Shown: piece after piece, positions 46,763 through 55,226 of the stretch
How positions within the stretch are numbered: position 1 is the first letter of the stretch
How the letters are laid out: every line of letters starts with the position of its first letter
DNA from: Marinobacter salicampi
GTDB taxonomy: Bacteria > Pseudomonadota > Gammaproteobacteria > Pseudomonadales > Oleiphilaceae
NCBI RefSeq assembly: GCF_011074795.1
Contig: NZ_JAAMPF010000027.1
Coordinates: 1 to 64,000 of the forward strand
Reading direction: 5' to 3'
DNA length: 64,000 nt
Position numbers and translations under genes: made by a program
The notes under the pieces: generated by a model
What the model was told of the DNA's origin: nothing
The model's database searches: none
What the model saw: the letters and a program-made list of their open reading frames with translations, nothing else

Positions 46763-46790
46763 GCGCGTCTCAAACAGACTTGAGATGCGC
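46763..46790 (+). terminator. Hairpin after the TPM gene
   Basis: GCGCGTCTCAA and TTGAGATGCGC pair with one G-T around a 6-base loop, seven bases past the stop. There is no T-run. The distal arm also contains the -35 hexamer proposed for the tRNA promoter. Confidence 0.4.
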
Positions 46791-46808
46791 CGCCTCTGCC
46801 GCTATCAT
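46780..46808 (+). promoter_or_regulatory. Sigma-70 promoter of tRNA-Arg
   Basis: TTGAGA (46780-46785) and TATCAT (46803-46808) are separated by exactly 17 bases. A GC-rich discriminator (CCGCCCTGCC) follows, as in stringently controlled stable-RNA promoters. The tRNA begins about 12 bases after the expected start point. Confidence 0.55.
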
Positions 46809-46826
46809 ACCGCCCTGCCGCAATAT

Positions 46827-46903
46827 GTCTCAGTAGCTCAGCTGGATAGAGCAGCCCCCTCCTAAGGGGCAGGTCGCAGGTTCGAATCCTGCCTGGGACA
46901 CCA
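46827..46903 (+). tRNA. tRNA-Arg (anticodon CCU)
   Basis: A full cloverleaf of 77 bases including encoded CCA. The acceptor is GTCTCAG/CTGGGAC, the D stem GCTC/GAGC, the anticodon stem GCCCC/GGGGC with loop CTCCTAA (anticodon CCT at 46861-46863), and the T stem GCAGG/CCTGC with TTCGAAT. It reads AGG arginine codons. No integrase or island follows it. Confidence 0.97.
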
Positions 46904-46957
46904 CCATTTTATACCAGCGCCAAACCAGTACCAGGCAGGATAAATCTTCGTCCGCTA

Positions 46958-48139
46958 TTACATCAGTTCAATCGCAACTGCAGTACCCTCACCACCGCCA
47001 ATGCAAAGCGAAGCCACACCCCGCTTCAATCCCCGCTGTTTCAGGGCATTGATCAGGGTAATCATGATGCGGGAACCGGATGAGCCGATGGGGTGACCCA
47101 GTGCGCAACCGCCGCCGTGGATGTTGACCTTGTCTTCACCCAGCCCCAGCTCCTGGATCGCCAGCATGGTTACCACCGCAAAAGCCTCGTTGATTTCAAA
47201 GAGGTCGACATCGTCTTTGTGCCACCCTGCCTTATCAAGCACTTTCTGGATTGCGCCAATGGGTGCCAGAGTAAACTCGGAGGGCAGCCGAGCATGGGTA
47301 GCATGGGCCACAATACGAGCCTGGGGCTTAAGCCCACGAGCTTCGGCCTCTGATGCGGTAGTCAGTACCATGGCTGACGCGCCATCGCTTATGGAACTGG
47401 AATTAGCCGCCGTAACGGTTCCGTCTTTGGCGAACGCGGGTTTAAGGGTGGGGATTTTTTCCGGCCGGGCATTGCCAGGCTGCTCGTCAGTATCAACCAG
47501 TGTTTCGCCGCCACGACCAGGCACCGGGACAGCGGTGATCTCATCTTCAAACCAGCCCTGGCGGATGGCTTCCAGGGCCTTGTTCAGAGAGCTTATGGCG
47601 AAACTGTCCATGGCTTCCCGGCTAACCTTGTAGGTGTCTGCGGTGCGCTGGGCAAACACACCCATTAGACCCCCTTCGTAGGCATCTTCCAGTCCGTCCA
47701 GAAACATGGAGTCCAGTACCTGGCCGTGCCCCATGCGCATACCACCACGGGCTTTGGGCAGAAGGTAGGGAGCCTGGCTCATGTTTTCCATACCACCGGC
47801 GATCATGATGCTGTTGGTGCCGGCTTTGATCTGGTCGTGGGCCATGATGACGGCCTGCATGCCGGAGCCGCACATTTTGTTGATCGTAGTGCAACCACTG
47901 GAATCAGGAATCCCCGAGGCGCGGGAGGCCTGGCGCGCGGGCGCCTGGCCGAGGCCTGCGGGCAGGACGCAGCCCATGATGACTTCCTGGATATCGGCGG
48001 GTTGCAGGCCGCTTCTTTCAATGGCCGCTTTGATGGAGGCGGCGCCCAGGTCCGGGGAACGCACGGAGCTCAGGTCACCCATCAATCCACCCATTGGGGT
48101 TCGGGCGGAGCCCGCGATTACTACGTCGTTGCTGTTCAT
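46958..48139 (-). CDS. Acetyl-CoA acetyltransferase (biosynthetic-type thiolase)
   Basis: A 393-residue thiolase. The residues match the Zoogloea-type enzyme almost exactly in position: nucleophile C90 (INKMCGSGMQA), H349 (CALGHPIGSSG) and C379 (SLCIGGGEG). It cleaves acetoacetyl-CoA or 2-methylacetoacetyl-CoA. I choose ATG 48139 (MNSNDVVIAGSARTP). The frame is open to 48280 but reads through a structured repeat, so the extra residues are not real. It is last in the minus-strand operon of acyl-CoA ligase, SDR, acyl-CoA dehydrogenase and thiolase, which fits terminal steps of isoleucine or short-chain acyl degradation. Confidence 0.93.
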   Translation of the reverse strand: MNSNDVVIAGSARTPMGGLMGDLSSVRSPDLGAASIKAAIERSGLQPADIQEVIMGCVLPAGLGQAPARQASRASGIPDSSGCTTINKMCGSGMQAVIMAHDQIKAGTNSIMIAGGMENMSQAPYLLPKARGGMRMGHGQVLDSMFLDGLEDAYEGGLMGVFAQRTADTYKVSREAMDSFAISSLNKALEAIRQGWFEDEITAVPVPGRGGETLVDTDEQPGNARPEKIPTLKPAFAKDGTVTAANSSSISDGASAMVLTTASEAEARGLKPQARIVAHATHARLPSEFTLAPIGAIQKVLDKAGWHKDDVDLFEINEAFAVVTMLAIQELGLGEDKVNIHGGGCALGHPIGSSGSRIMITLINALKQRGLKRGVASLCIGGGEGTAVAIELM

Positions 48140-48172
48140 TTCTCTAATCCTCTGATTCCGGTGCAGGACCCT

Positions 48173-48269
48173 GCGGGCGACCTTGTTCGAGACACGCTGT
48201 AAATACATCCCTTGTACGCTCGACAAAAGCCATCCATGGCTTTTGTCGGTCCCGGAACAAGGCCCCCGC
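48173..48269 (-). repeat. Double-hairpin structured repeat, copy 1
   Basis: Read on the minus strand, an outer stem (GCGGG..CCTTGTTC / GAACAAGG..CCCGC, with further pairing inward) encloses two hairpins. The first is at 48222-48247, with 12-bp arms around AAAGCCATGGATGGCTTT. The second is at 48204-48216 (TACAAGGGATGTA), followed by TTTACAGCG. It lies 36 bases after the acyl-CoA dehydrogenase stop, in sense orientation. It shares its cores and layout with the copy at 62831-62930. It is not an obvious terminator, as no T-run follows. Confidence 0.75.
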
Positions 48270-48305
48270 ACGGTCTCCAACTTGTGAGAAGGATGGTCTA
48301 CTCGG

Positions 48306-49466
48306 TTAAGCCTTTCCTAAAACAGATCTCGCAATAATTTCTTTCATTACTTCGGATGTACCGCCATAGATTCTCTGTACCCTGGCATCTATAAACGCTC
48401 GCGAAATGGGGTACTCGCTGGTGTAGCCATAGCCACCGAATAACTGCAGACAACCATCGGCTACCCTGCACTGCATTTCCGTCGCGCTGTACTTGGCCAT
48501 GGAAGCCGTGGGGGCGTCGAGCTCACCTTTTTCGTAAAGTGAGATGCACTCGTCAATGAAGGCGCGGTTGACGCGGCAGTCGGTTTCCATACGGGCGATT
48601 TCGAAACGGGTGTTTTGCAGTTGGGCCAATTTCTGGCCAAACAGTTCCCGCTCCTGGGCGTAGGCGATGGTCAGGTCCAGGGCACCGCGGGCAGCTGCAA
48701 CCCCAAGGGCCCCGATAACCAGGCGTTCACGGGGCAGTTCGCGCATCAGGTACATAAAGCCCTGCCCTTCTTCACCCACCAAAGCCGAGGCGGGGACGCG
48801 CATGTCGGAGAAGAAAAGTTCCGATGTGTCACCGGAGTGCTGGCCGATCTTGTCGAGGTTGCGGCCCTTGCTGTAGCCCGGCAATGAAGTGTCTACCAGA
48901 AACAGGCTGATGCCGCGGGCCCCGGCCTTGGGGTCGGTTTTGGCGGCTACGATGACCATGTCGGCATGCTGGCCGTTGGTAATGAAGGTTTTGGAGCCGT
49001 TAAGGATGTATTCGTCGCCATCTTTTACGGCGCTGGTGCGCATAGCCTGCAGATCGCTGCCAGCACCGGGTTCGGTCATGGCAATAGCACCGACGGCTTC
49101 TCCGGAAACCATTTTCGGCAGCCAGTGCTGGCGCTGCTCTTCGTTGCCGAGGTGGCTGAGGTACGGAGCGACGATGTCGGAGTGCACCATGACGTTGGTG
49201 GATAGTGCACCGAAGCCCATGCGGGCCATTTCTTCGCCCACTACCACGGAGTACTGGAAGGGCGCGCCGCAGCCGCCCCAGTCTTCTGGCACGTCAACAC
49301 ATAGCATGCCGGCGTTACCCAGGGTATTCCAGAGCTCCCTGGGCACAATGCCTGACTGCTCCCACGCTTCGTAATGGGGTGTCACCTCGGTTTCCAGCGC
49401 CTTGATGACGGACCCCCGAAACATTTCGAGTTCTTCTTTATCGATAACACCAGCAACACTGGTCAT
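48306..49466 (-). CDS. Acyl-CoA dehydrogenase
   Basis: A 386-residue FAD enzyme. FAD and substrate motifs are IAMTEPGAGSDLQAM near residue 130, FITNGQHADMVIVA near 161, and the C-terminal QLFGGYGYTSEYPISRAFIDAR. The usual short- and medium-chain catalytic Glu at YEGT is Gly here (YGGT, G368). An alternative Glu is E247 in LPRERLVIGA, the position used by isovaleryl-CoA and long-chain dehydrogenases. Branched or long acyl substrates are therefore likely. A GGAG site precedes ATG 49466. Second-last protein gene of the ligase operon. Confidence 0.92.
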   Translation of the reverse strand: MTSVAGVIDKEELEMFRGSVIKALETEVTPHYEAWEQSGIVPRELWNTLGNAGMLCVDVPEDWGGCGAPFQYSVVVGEEMARMGFGALSTNVMVHSDIVAPYLSHLGNEEQRQHWLPKMVSGEAVGAIAMTEPGAGSDLQAMRTSAVKDGDEYILNGSKTFITNGQHADMVIVAAKTDPKAGARGISLFLVDTSLPGYSKGRNLDKIGQHSGDTSELFFSDMRVPASALVGEEGQGFMYLMRELPRERLVIGALGVAAARGALDLTIAYAQERELFGQKLAQLQNTRFEIARMETDCRVNRAFIDECISLYEKGELDAPTASMAKYSATEMQCRVADGCLQLFGGYGYTSEYPISRAFIDARVQRIYGGTSEVMKEIIARSVLGKA

Positions 49467-49481
49467 GGTTGTCTCCTGTGT

Positions 49482-50243
49482 CTACCTGGGGGCCATACGC
49501 AGGGCGCAGTCCAGGCGGATGACTTCACCGTTCAGGATCGGATTGCGGACCATCTGGTCCACCAGCATGCCGAATTCTTCCGGTTTGCCCAGGCGCTGGG
49601 GGAAGGGCAAGGTGGCCGCCAGGCTGTCCTGGACCTCCTGCGGCATTCCGGCCATCATCGGCGTCATGAACAGACCGGGAGCGATGGTGTTGACGCGAAT
49701 GCCCTCCCGGGCCAATTCCCGTGCAGCCTGTAAAGTCATGGCAACCACGCCGCCTTTGGAGGCGCTGTAGGCCACCTGGCCGATCTGACCTTCATAGGCG
49801 GCGACCGATGCCGTCGAAATCACCACGCCACGCTCGCCATCAGCGTTAGGCTCCCGCTGGGCCATGTCTGCCGCCGCCAGCCTCATGATGTTGAAGGTGC
49901 CGATCAGGTTGACCTGGATCACCTTGTTGAAGTTCTCCAGGGGCATTACCCCTTCGCGGCCAAGAATTTTGCCTGCCGGGGCAATGCCGGCGCAGTTAAC
50001 CGCGATACCACAGAGGCCATGAGCCTCACGGGCTGTCGCAACGGCGGCTTCGGCGCTGTCGGATGAGGACACATCGCAATGAACAAAAATGCCGCCGATA
50101 TCGCTGGCGACCTGCTCACCCTGTTCCTTCTGCACATCAAAAATCGCAACCTTGCAGCCTGCCTTTGCCAGCGCCCGGGCCGCACCTTCGCCGAGCCCTG
50201 AAGCTCCACCGGTCACGATGGCCGGCACTCCCTGAAAATCCAT
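49482..50243 (-). CDS. SDR 3-hydroxyacyl-CoA dehydrogenase (HSD17B10 type)
   Basis: A 253-residue classical SDR. The NAD loop is TGGASGLGEGAARAL (residue 11 on), NNAG is represented by NCAGIAP, and the triad is S146, Y159 and K163 (ISTASVAAYEG, VAYSASKGG). The closest family by reading is the type-2 3-hydroxyacyl-CoA/2-methyl-3-hydroxybutyryl-CoA dehydrogenase used in isoleucine breakdown; the C terminus with LDCALRMAPR fits. AGGAA precedes ATG 50243. It sits 15 bases before the acyl-CoA dehydrogenase gene. Confidence 0.9.
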   Translation of the reverse strand: MDFQGVPAIVTGGASGLGEGAARALAKAGCKVAIFDVQKEQGEQVASDIGGIFVHCDVSSSDSAEAAVATAREAHGLCGIAVNCAGIAPAGKILGREGVMPLENFNKVIQVNLIGTFNIMRLAAADMAQREPNADGERGVVISTASVAAYEGQIGQVAYSASKGGVVAMTLQAARELAREGIRVNTIAPGLFMTPMMAGMPQEVQDSLAATLPFPQRLGKPEEFGMLVDQMVRNPILNGEVIRLDCALRMAPR

Positions 50244-50292
50244 AGTCGTTCCTCGTCAATTAATATGTCAGCTTTTGGTTGAAGCAGGCTTG

Positions 50293-51918
50293 CTATAGCT
50301 CTTTGGCCTGATCACGCAGTACGAATTTCTGGACCTTACCGGTGGACGTCTTTGGCAGCTCACTGAACACCACCTTCTTGGGCAGCTTGAACTTGGCAAG
50401 ACGCTCGCGGCAGAAATTGATGATGTCTTCTTCAGTGACTTCCGGCGCATCCGGCTTGAGCGTTACAAACGCGCAGGGGGTCTCGCCCCACTTCTCATCC
50501 GGCCGGGAAACGACCGCAGCTTCCAGCACATGGGGGTGACGGTACAGGGCATCCTCCACCTCGATGGTAGAGATATTTTCGCCGCCGGAGATGATGATGT
50601 CCTTCAGGCGGTCCTTGATCTCCACATAGCCGTCCGGGTGGCATACCGCCAGGTCGCCGGTGTGGAACCAGCCGCCTCGCAGGGCTTCCGCCGTGGCTTC
50701 AGGATTTTTCAGGTAGCCCTTCATCACGGTATTGCCTCGCATGAAGATTTCGCCGACTGTTTTGCCGTCCCTCGGCACCGGCTTCATGGTCTGGGGGTCC
50801 CCTACCATGAGACCTGCCAGGGTGTGGTAACGAACCCCCTGCCTGGCCTTTAGGGAAGCCCGTTCTTCCACCGGCAATTCATCCCATTCCTTTTTCCAGG
50901 CACACACGGTAACTGGGCCATATACTTCGGTCAGTCCATAAACATGGGTAACAGAAAAGCCCATCTCTTCAATGGCTTCAATAACCTTGGCCGGTGGCGC
51001 CGCCCCGGCGGTAGTGGCATGTACCGTATGGCTGAAGCTGTTTTTTTCCTTTTCGGAAACGCTGAGCAAACTGTTAAGGACAATCGGCGCACCGGACATG
51101 TGGGTGACCTTGTGTTCGCTGATCAGCTTGATGATTTTCTGGGGGTCAACCTTTCGCAGGCACACGTGGGTACCGGCAAACCCGGTAATCGTCCACGGAA
51201 AGCACCAGCCATTGCAGTGGAACATGGGCAGGGTCCACAGGTAGACCGGGTGCATGCCCATGGACCAGACCGCCTGATTTCCCATGGCGTTTTCGTAGGC
51301 GCCCCGATGATGGTAGACAACTCCCTTGGGGTTACCGGTAGTGCCTGAAGTGTAACACAGGGAGATAGCCTGCCACTCGTCATCCGGCATTTCCCAATGG
51401 AACTCCGGGTCACCTCTTCTGAGGAATTCCTCATAATCCAGGTCACTGACTGCACTGCCCTGCCCGTATTCCGGATCGTCCACATCGATGACAATGGGCG
51501 GGTTGTCCAACTTAGCCAGGGCCTCCCGGATCACATCACCGAATTCCCGGTCCACAATCAGAGCCTTCGCTTCGCCGTGCTCCAGCATGAAGGCGATGGT
51601 CCTGGCGTCCAGCCGGGTGTTAAGGGCATTGAGCACTGCCCCAATCATGGGTACACCGAAATGGCATTCCAGCATCTGGGGAATATTGGGCAGCATGGCG
51701 GCTACCGTGTCGCCCTTGCCTATACCCTTGTTTGACAGGGCCGAGGCCAGTCGGCAGCAGCGATCATAGGTCTCAAGCCAGGTCCGCCGTATGTCGCCAT
51801 GGATAACCGCAGGGTAATTGGGATAGATGCTTGCCGTGCGCTTGATAAAGTCCAGCGGCGACAGGGTCGCGTGGTTGGCTTCAGTGGGCTCAAGCCCCTT
51901 GTCGTATATTGAAGTCAT
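50293..51918 (-). CDS. Acyl-CoA ligase (AMP-forming)
   Basis: A 541-residue adenylate-forming enzyme. The P-loop is LCYTSGTTGNPKGVVYHHRG near residue 185, the middle motif THVYGLTEVYGPVTVCAW, the hinge GWFHTGDLAVCHPDGYVEIKDRLKD near 415, and the catalytic Lys lies in KTSTGKVQKF. It belongs to the medium-chain/DmdB-AlkK-like group by general look; the exact acid is unknown. GGAGG is a strong site before ATG 51918. It is the first gene of the operon, with a LiuR-like box 40 bases upstream. Confidence 0.92.
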   Translation of the reverse strand: MTSIYDKGLEPTEANHATLSPLDFIKRTASIYPNYPAVIHGDIRRTWLETYDRCCRLASALSNKGIGKGDTVAAMLPNIPQMLECHFGVPMIGAVLNALNTRLDARTIAFMLEHGEAKALIVDREFGDVIREALAKLDNPPIVIDVDDPEYGQGSAVSDLDYEEFLRRGDPEFHWEMPDDEWQAISLCYTSGTTGNPKGVVYHHRGAYENAMGNQAVWSMGMHPVYLWTLPMFHCNGWCFPWTITGFAGTHVCLRKVDPQKIIKLISEHKVTHMSGAPIVLNSLLSVSEKEKNSFSHTVHATTAGAAPPAKVIEAIEEMGFSVTHVYGLTEVYGPVTVCAWKKEWDELPVEERASLKARQGVRYHTLAGLMVGDPQTMKPVPRDGKTVGEIFMRGNTVMKGYLKNPEATAEALRGGWFHTGDLAVCHPDGYVEIKDRLKDIIISGGENISTIEVEDALYRHPHVLEAAVVSRPDEKWGETPCAFVTLKPDAPEVTEEDIINFCRERLAKFKLPKKVVFSELPKTSTGKVQKFVLRDQAKEL

Positions 51919-51957
51919 ACTGGCCTCCAGAGCAGATTCTTGTAGTTCGGCGGATAC

Positions 51958-51976
51958 AACTTTACGTTAACGTCAA
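51958..51976 (-). promoter_or_regulatory. LiuR-like operator of the acyl-CoA ligase operon
   Basis: On the minus strand the site reads TTGACGTTAACGTAAAGTT, a near-palindrome around ACGTTAACGT. It matches the sites at 55094-55112 and 61001-61019 in 14 of 19 positions common to all three. TTGACG could also serve as a -35 element. Confidence 0.7.
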
Positions 51977-52094
51977 CCTCATAAACTTAACATAAATGAG
52001 CCTGGCTGCCATCACAAACTTGGCAGTTCAGGCAGGCATGGCAGCGACAGTCATTGGGAAATGCCAGCGCTAGGCTGGCTATTGGAGGGAGACT

Positions 52095-52116
52095 GGCGCC
52101 GGGAGTTCCCGGCGCC
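52095..52116. terminator. GC-rich hairpin between the NSS transporter and acyl-CoA ligase genes
   Basis: GGCGCCGGG and CCCGGCGCC pair around AGTT. A short TTTC follows only on the plus strand, whereas the upstream transporter gene is on the minus strand. It may still block read-through, but canonical orientation is lacking. Confidence 0.4.
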
Positions 52117-52148
52117 TTTCAATAAGGCCTTTATTTCAGACCTTCAGC

Positions 52149-53549
52149 TCAGACCAGGTTATAGACAAACACCACCAGCACTGCCACCGGGGTAAAATAG
52201 CGCAGGGTGTTGTACCACAGGGAGAAGGTCCCGGAACCCATCGCCAGCTCATCCTGCAGGGCCTGACGGGTCATGATCCAGCCTACGAAGATAGCAACCA
52301 GCAGGCCACCGAGGGGCAGGAAGACACTTGCAGTGAAGAAGTCCAGCAGGTCGAAGATGGTCTTGCCCTCAAACATGGCGAACATGCCCAATGGCGTGAC
52401 ATCTGACCAGAGGTTAAGGGATAGGATAGAGGCAACGCCGAGCAACCAGCACAGACCACCGGCACCGATAGTGCTGACCATCCGATTGAGGCCTTTCTGC
52501 TCCTCCAACCATTCCACCAGTGGCTCCAGCAGCGAAATGCCGGAGGTCCAGGCGGCAAAGGTCAGCAATACGAAGAAGAGCGTTGCGAAAAGACTTCCCA
52601 TGGGCATAGCCCCAAATGCCAGCGGCAGGGTCTGAAAGATCAGACCGGGGCCGGCGCCTGGCTCAAGACCATTGGCGAAGACGATGGGGAAGATGGCAAG
52701 ACCTGCCAGCAGGGCAACGCCCGTATCCATGAGCGAGACCAATATGGAGGTCTTTGCGATGGACACATCCTTTGAAAGGTAAGACCCATAGGCGATCATT
52801 ACGGCCATACCCAGGCTCAGGGTAAAAAACGCATGACCCAGTGCCACCAGTACGCCCTCGGTGGTCAGCTTGGAGAAGTCGGGGCTGAACAGGAACGCGA
52901 CACCCTGACCGAAATAGCCGGTCGTCATTGAATAGGCAACCACCACTAGCAGCAGCACGAACAATGCCGGCATCAGAATGGTTACGGCACGCTCAAGACC
53001 TTTGCGAAGCCCCCGTGCGACCACCAGCATGACCAGACCCATAAACAGCGTATGCCACATTAGTAGCGTCCAGGGACTGCCGAGCAGACCGCTGAATATT
53101 TCGCCTATGGCATCGGCTGACTGCCCGGCAAGCTGACCGGTCGCCGCGGTGCCCACGTAGGAGACCGCCCAGCCACCGATCACCGAATAGAATGACAGAA
53201 TCAGAAAAGCCGTTAGAACACCCAGACCGGCGGCCAGGCGCCAGGCCGGATTATGGCCATCGCGCTTGGCAATCGCCCGAACGCTGTTGATCGGACTTGC
53301 GCCACCCCTTCTGCCAATAAGCACTTCTGCCATCATGATGGGGAGACCGACTGCGGCGATGCACAAAAGGTAGACCAGCACGAAGGCACCGCCCCCGTTC
53401 TCCCCGGTTATGTAGGGGAACTTCCAGATGTTGCCGAGGCCAACTGCCGAGCCAGTGGCGGCCAATACGAAGGCCATGCGGGAAGACCAGAATCCGCGCT
53501 TGATCCTGCTCTGACTGGGGCCCCGGTTACTGGGGGTCGCGTTGCTCAT
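52149..53549 (-). CDS. Sodium-dependent transporter, NSS family
   Basis: A 466-residue membrane protein with about 11-12 helices. The NSS signature is in helix 1 (AFVLAATGSAVGLGNIWKFPYITGENGGGAF), with the unwound GSAVGLGN sodium site. It imports amino acids with sodium; bacterial relatives include LeuT, TnaT and MhsT. A GGAG site lies before ATG 53549, which overlaps the stop of the leucine-type dehydrogenase gene by four bases. Coupling to that gene suggests that a branched-chain or aromatic amino acid is the substrate. Confidence 0.9.
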   Translation of the reverse strand: MSNATPSNRGPSQSRIKRGFWSSRMAFVLAATGSAVGLGNIWKFPYITGENGGGAFVLVYLLCIAAVGLPIMMAEVLIGRRGGASPINSVRAIAKRDGHNPAWRLAAGLGVLTAFLILSFYSVIGGWAVSYVGTAATGQLAGQSADAIGEIFSGLLGSPWTLLMWHTLFMGLVMLVVARGLRKGLERAVTILMPALFVLLLVVVAYSMTTGYFGQGVAFLFSPDFSKLTTEGVLVALGHAFFTLSLGMAVMIAYGSYLSKDVSIAKTSILVSLMDTGVALLAGLAIFPIVFANGLEPGAGPGLIFQTLPLAFGAMPMGSLFATLFFVLLTFAAWTSGISLLEPLVEWLEEQKGLNRMVSTIGAGGLCWLLGVASILSLNLWSDVTPLGMFAMFEGKTIFDLLDFFTASVFLPLGGLLVAIFVGWIMTRQALQDELAMGSGTFSLWYNTLRYFTPVAVLVVFVYNLV

Positions 53550-54643
53550 GATGTTCTCCTGCTGTGGTGTCCGGTTTTTGTTTTAAGGTTGAATCGTTCT
53601 TCTGCAAGCTGGTTCGCAATCTCGCCAGTCGGTAGATTGCCCTGGGCAGAACGGGTAAATATTTCCGCAAGAGTCTGGCCTATACCGTCGAGGTGCTCAC
53701 GTACAACCGAGGGCTCGGCCCCTATGCGTTCGTAATGAATATCAATGATGCCGCCGGCATTTATCACGAAATCCGGTGCGTAAAGGATGCCCTGCTTCCA
53801 TAGTGCATGGTCGTGGCTGGCATTGCCGAGCTGATTATTGGCGGCCCCTGCGATTATGGGAGCCCGCAAACGCGGTATGGATTCATTGTTCAGCACCGCC
53901 CCCATGGCACAGGGCGCCACCACATCCACTGGCAGGAACAGAATATCCTCTGCTGTGGCAGGTGTGGCGTCCAGCTCCGCCAGGGCCTGGTCCATGCGGT
54001 CCTGATGAATATCATAGACCCAGAGTTTCGCACCCGCTTCTTTCAGGTGGCGGGCGAGTCGGTAACCGACATTGCCAATCCCCTGAACGGCCACACTCAG
54101 ACCCTCCAGATCTGCCGGATCGTTTCGCCCGAGCCGGTGTTGTACCGCCGCCTGTATACCCTTGAAGGTGCCATAGGCAGTGGCTGGGGACGGATCGCCT
54201 GTGCTCGGCTTGCCGTCAAAACCCAGGCCTGGCGAAACACCTGCAACGTGAGACGTATGCCTGCCCATCACCTTGAGGTCGGGCACGCCGGTGCCGGAGT
54301 CTTCTGCAGCTATATACAGGCCGCCGAGGCGCTCAACAAAACGACCCATGGCCTCAAGCAGGGCTTCTGTCTTTTGTTCGCGAGGATCGCCGATAATCAC
54401 CGATTTACCACCGCCAAGATCGAGGTTGGCCAATGCCGATTTATAGGTCATGCCTTTGGCAAGACGCAACACATCGGTCAGGGCAGCATTCTCGTCAGGG
54501 TAGGGAAACATTCGGCAGCCCCCCAGAGCCGGGCCGCGTGAGGTGTTATGGACAGCTATTATGGCGCTCAGGCCGGTTTCGGGGTCCCGGTGAAAGCTGA
54601 TGTGTTCGTGGTTATCAAATTCAGGATGAGTAAACACACTCAT
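53546..54643 (-). CDS. Leucine-type amino acid dehydrogenase (Glu/Leu/Phe/Val family)
   Basis: A 365-residue NAD-dependent oxidative deaminase. Catalytic and substrate lysines fall at K68 and K80 (KGMTYKSALANLDLGGGKS), the same numbers as in Bacillus leucine dehydrogenase. The NAD-binding loop is VAVQGIGNVGYRLARHL. It turns leucine, valine and isoleucine into 2-oxo acids for the bkd complex encoded divergently from it. Phenylalanine cannot be excluded. AAGG lies upstream of ATG 54643. It is translationally coupled to the transporter gene downstream. Confidence 0.9.
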   Translation of the reverse strand: MSVFTHPEFDNHEHISFHRDPETGLSAIIAVHNTSRGPALGGCRMFPYPDENAALTDVLRLAKGMTYKSALANLDLGGGKSVIIGDPREQKTEALLEAMGRFVERLGGLYIAAEDSGTGVPDLKVMGRHTSHVAGVSPGLGFDGKPSTGDPSPATAYGTFKGIQAAVQHRLGRNDPADLEGLSVAVQGIGNVGYRLARHLKEAGAKLWVYDIHQDRMDQALAELDATPATAEDILFLPVDVVAPCAMGAVLNNESIPRLRAPIIAGAANNQLGNASHDHALWKQGILYAPDFVINAGGIIDIHYERIGAEPSVVREHLDGIGQTLAEIFTRSAQGNLPTGEIANQLAEERFNLKTKTGHHSRRTS

Positions 54644-55226
54644 GGTTAATACCTTCTTGGAGCTTTGCCACCATCTGCAGCATGCTCAGGTTCAGTTGGG
54701 CTGTGCTGGCGATTCGCCGGCTCGGCTGAAACTGCGTAATACAGACAACAAACGCGGTCAGTGACTGATGCAATGCCGCCAGGCAATTACATGGGCAAAG
54801 CCCTGCACTGTTTTGGCTCGGGATGAACCGGGTACTGCGGGGGTACGACCTGCTCCGCTGGAGCTTACCGTATCGCGTAGTTCGCTGAAGAATAACATAC
54901 TGAAATCCTCGTCTATTTAGCCGGATCACGGCTTATGAGGTCGTTGTTGTTGTCGCCGGGGGTTGCCACGGAGACCTGTTTTCAGTGATTGGCGCCCTTT
55001 TGGGGCAGACACTGAGAAGATAAGTACCCGGCACGCGAACGTCAAATACAAACATGCAATTCTCAGCTTTTTCTGTCTGTCCTCAGGTATTCTTTTACGT
55101 TAAGGTAAGCTTTAGGTCAGTTTCTGAAGTACCCCACCAGGGTTGAGGCAACTGGCTAACCTTAAATGACGAAGCCCTCACAAGGGGTCCATTCGTTCCT
55201 CAGACCCCTACCCCAGGAAGAGGATT
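54644..55226. other. Divergent control region between the amino acid dehydrogenase and bkd operons
   Basis: These 583 bases hold no convincing gene; a 102-codon minus-strand frame at 54621-54929 overlaps the dehydrogenase start and looks like chance. The region carries a LiuR-like box at 55094-55112, 114 bases before the E1 alpha start. It probably contains promoters for both directions. Confidence 0.5.
55094..55112 (+). promoter_or_regulatory. LiuR-like operator of the bkd operon
   Basis: TTTACGTTAAGGTAAGCTT is the least palindromic of the three sites (AGGTAA in place of ACGTAA). It keeps all 14 shared positions and the same orientation relative to transcription. Confidence 0.6.

Noticed and set aside
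46827..46957. Genomic island insertion at tRNA-Arg(CCU)
   Set aside because: tRNA-Arg genes are common integration sites, but no integrase or direct repeat of the tRNA end was seen and catabolic chromosomal genes follow directly.
48140..48280. N-terminal extension of the thiolase frame (47 extra codons)
   Set aside because: It reads through the double-hairpin repeat, and the homologous thiolase start with a ribosome site is at 48139.
54621..54929. A 102-codon minus-strand frame upstream of the amino acid dehydrogenase
   Set aside because: It overlaps the dehydrogenase start in another frame and lacks any family resemblance or a proper ribosome site.
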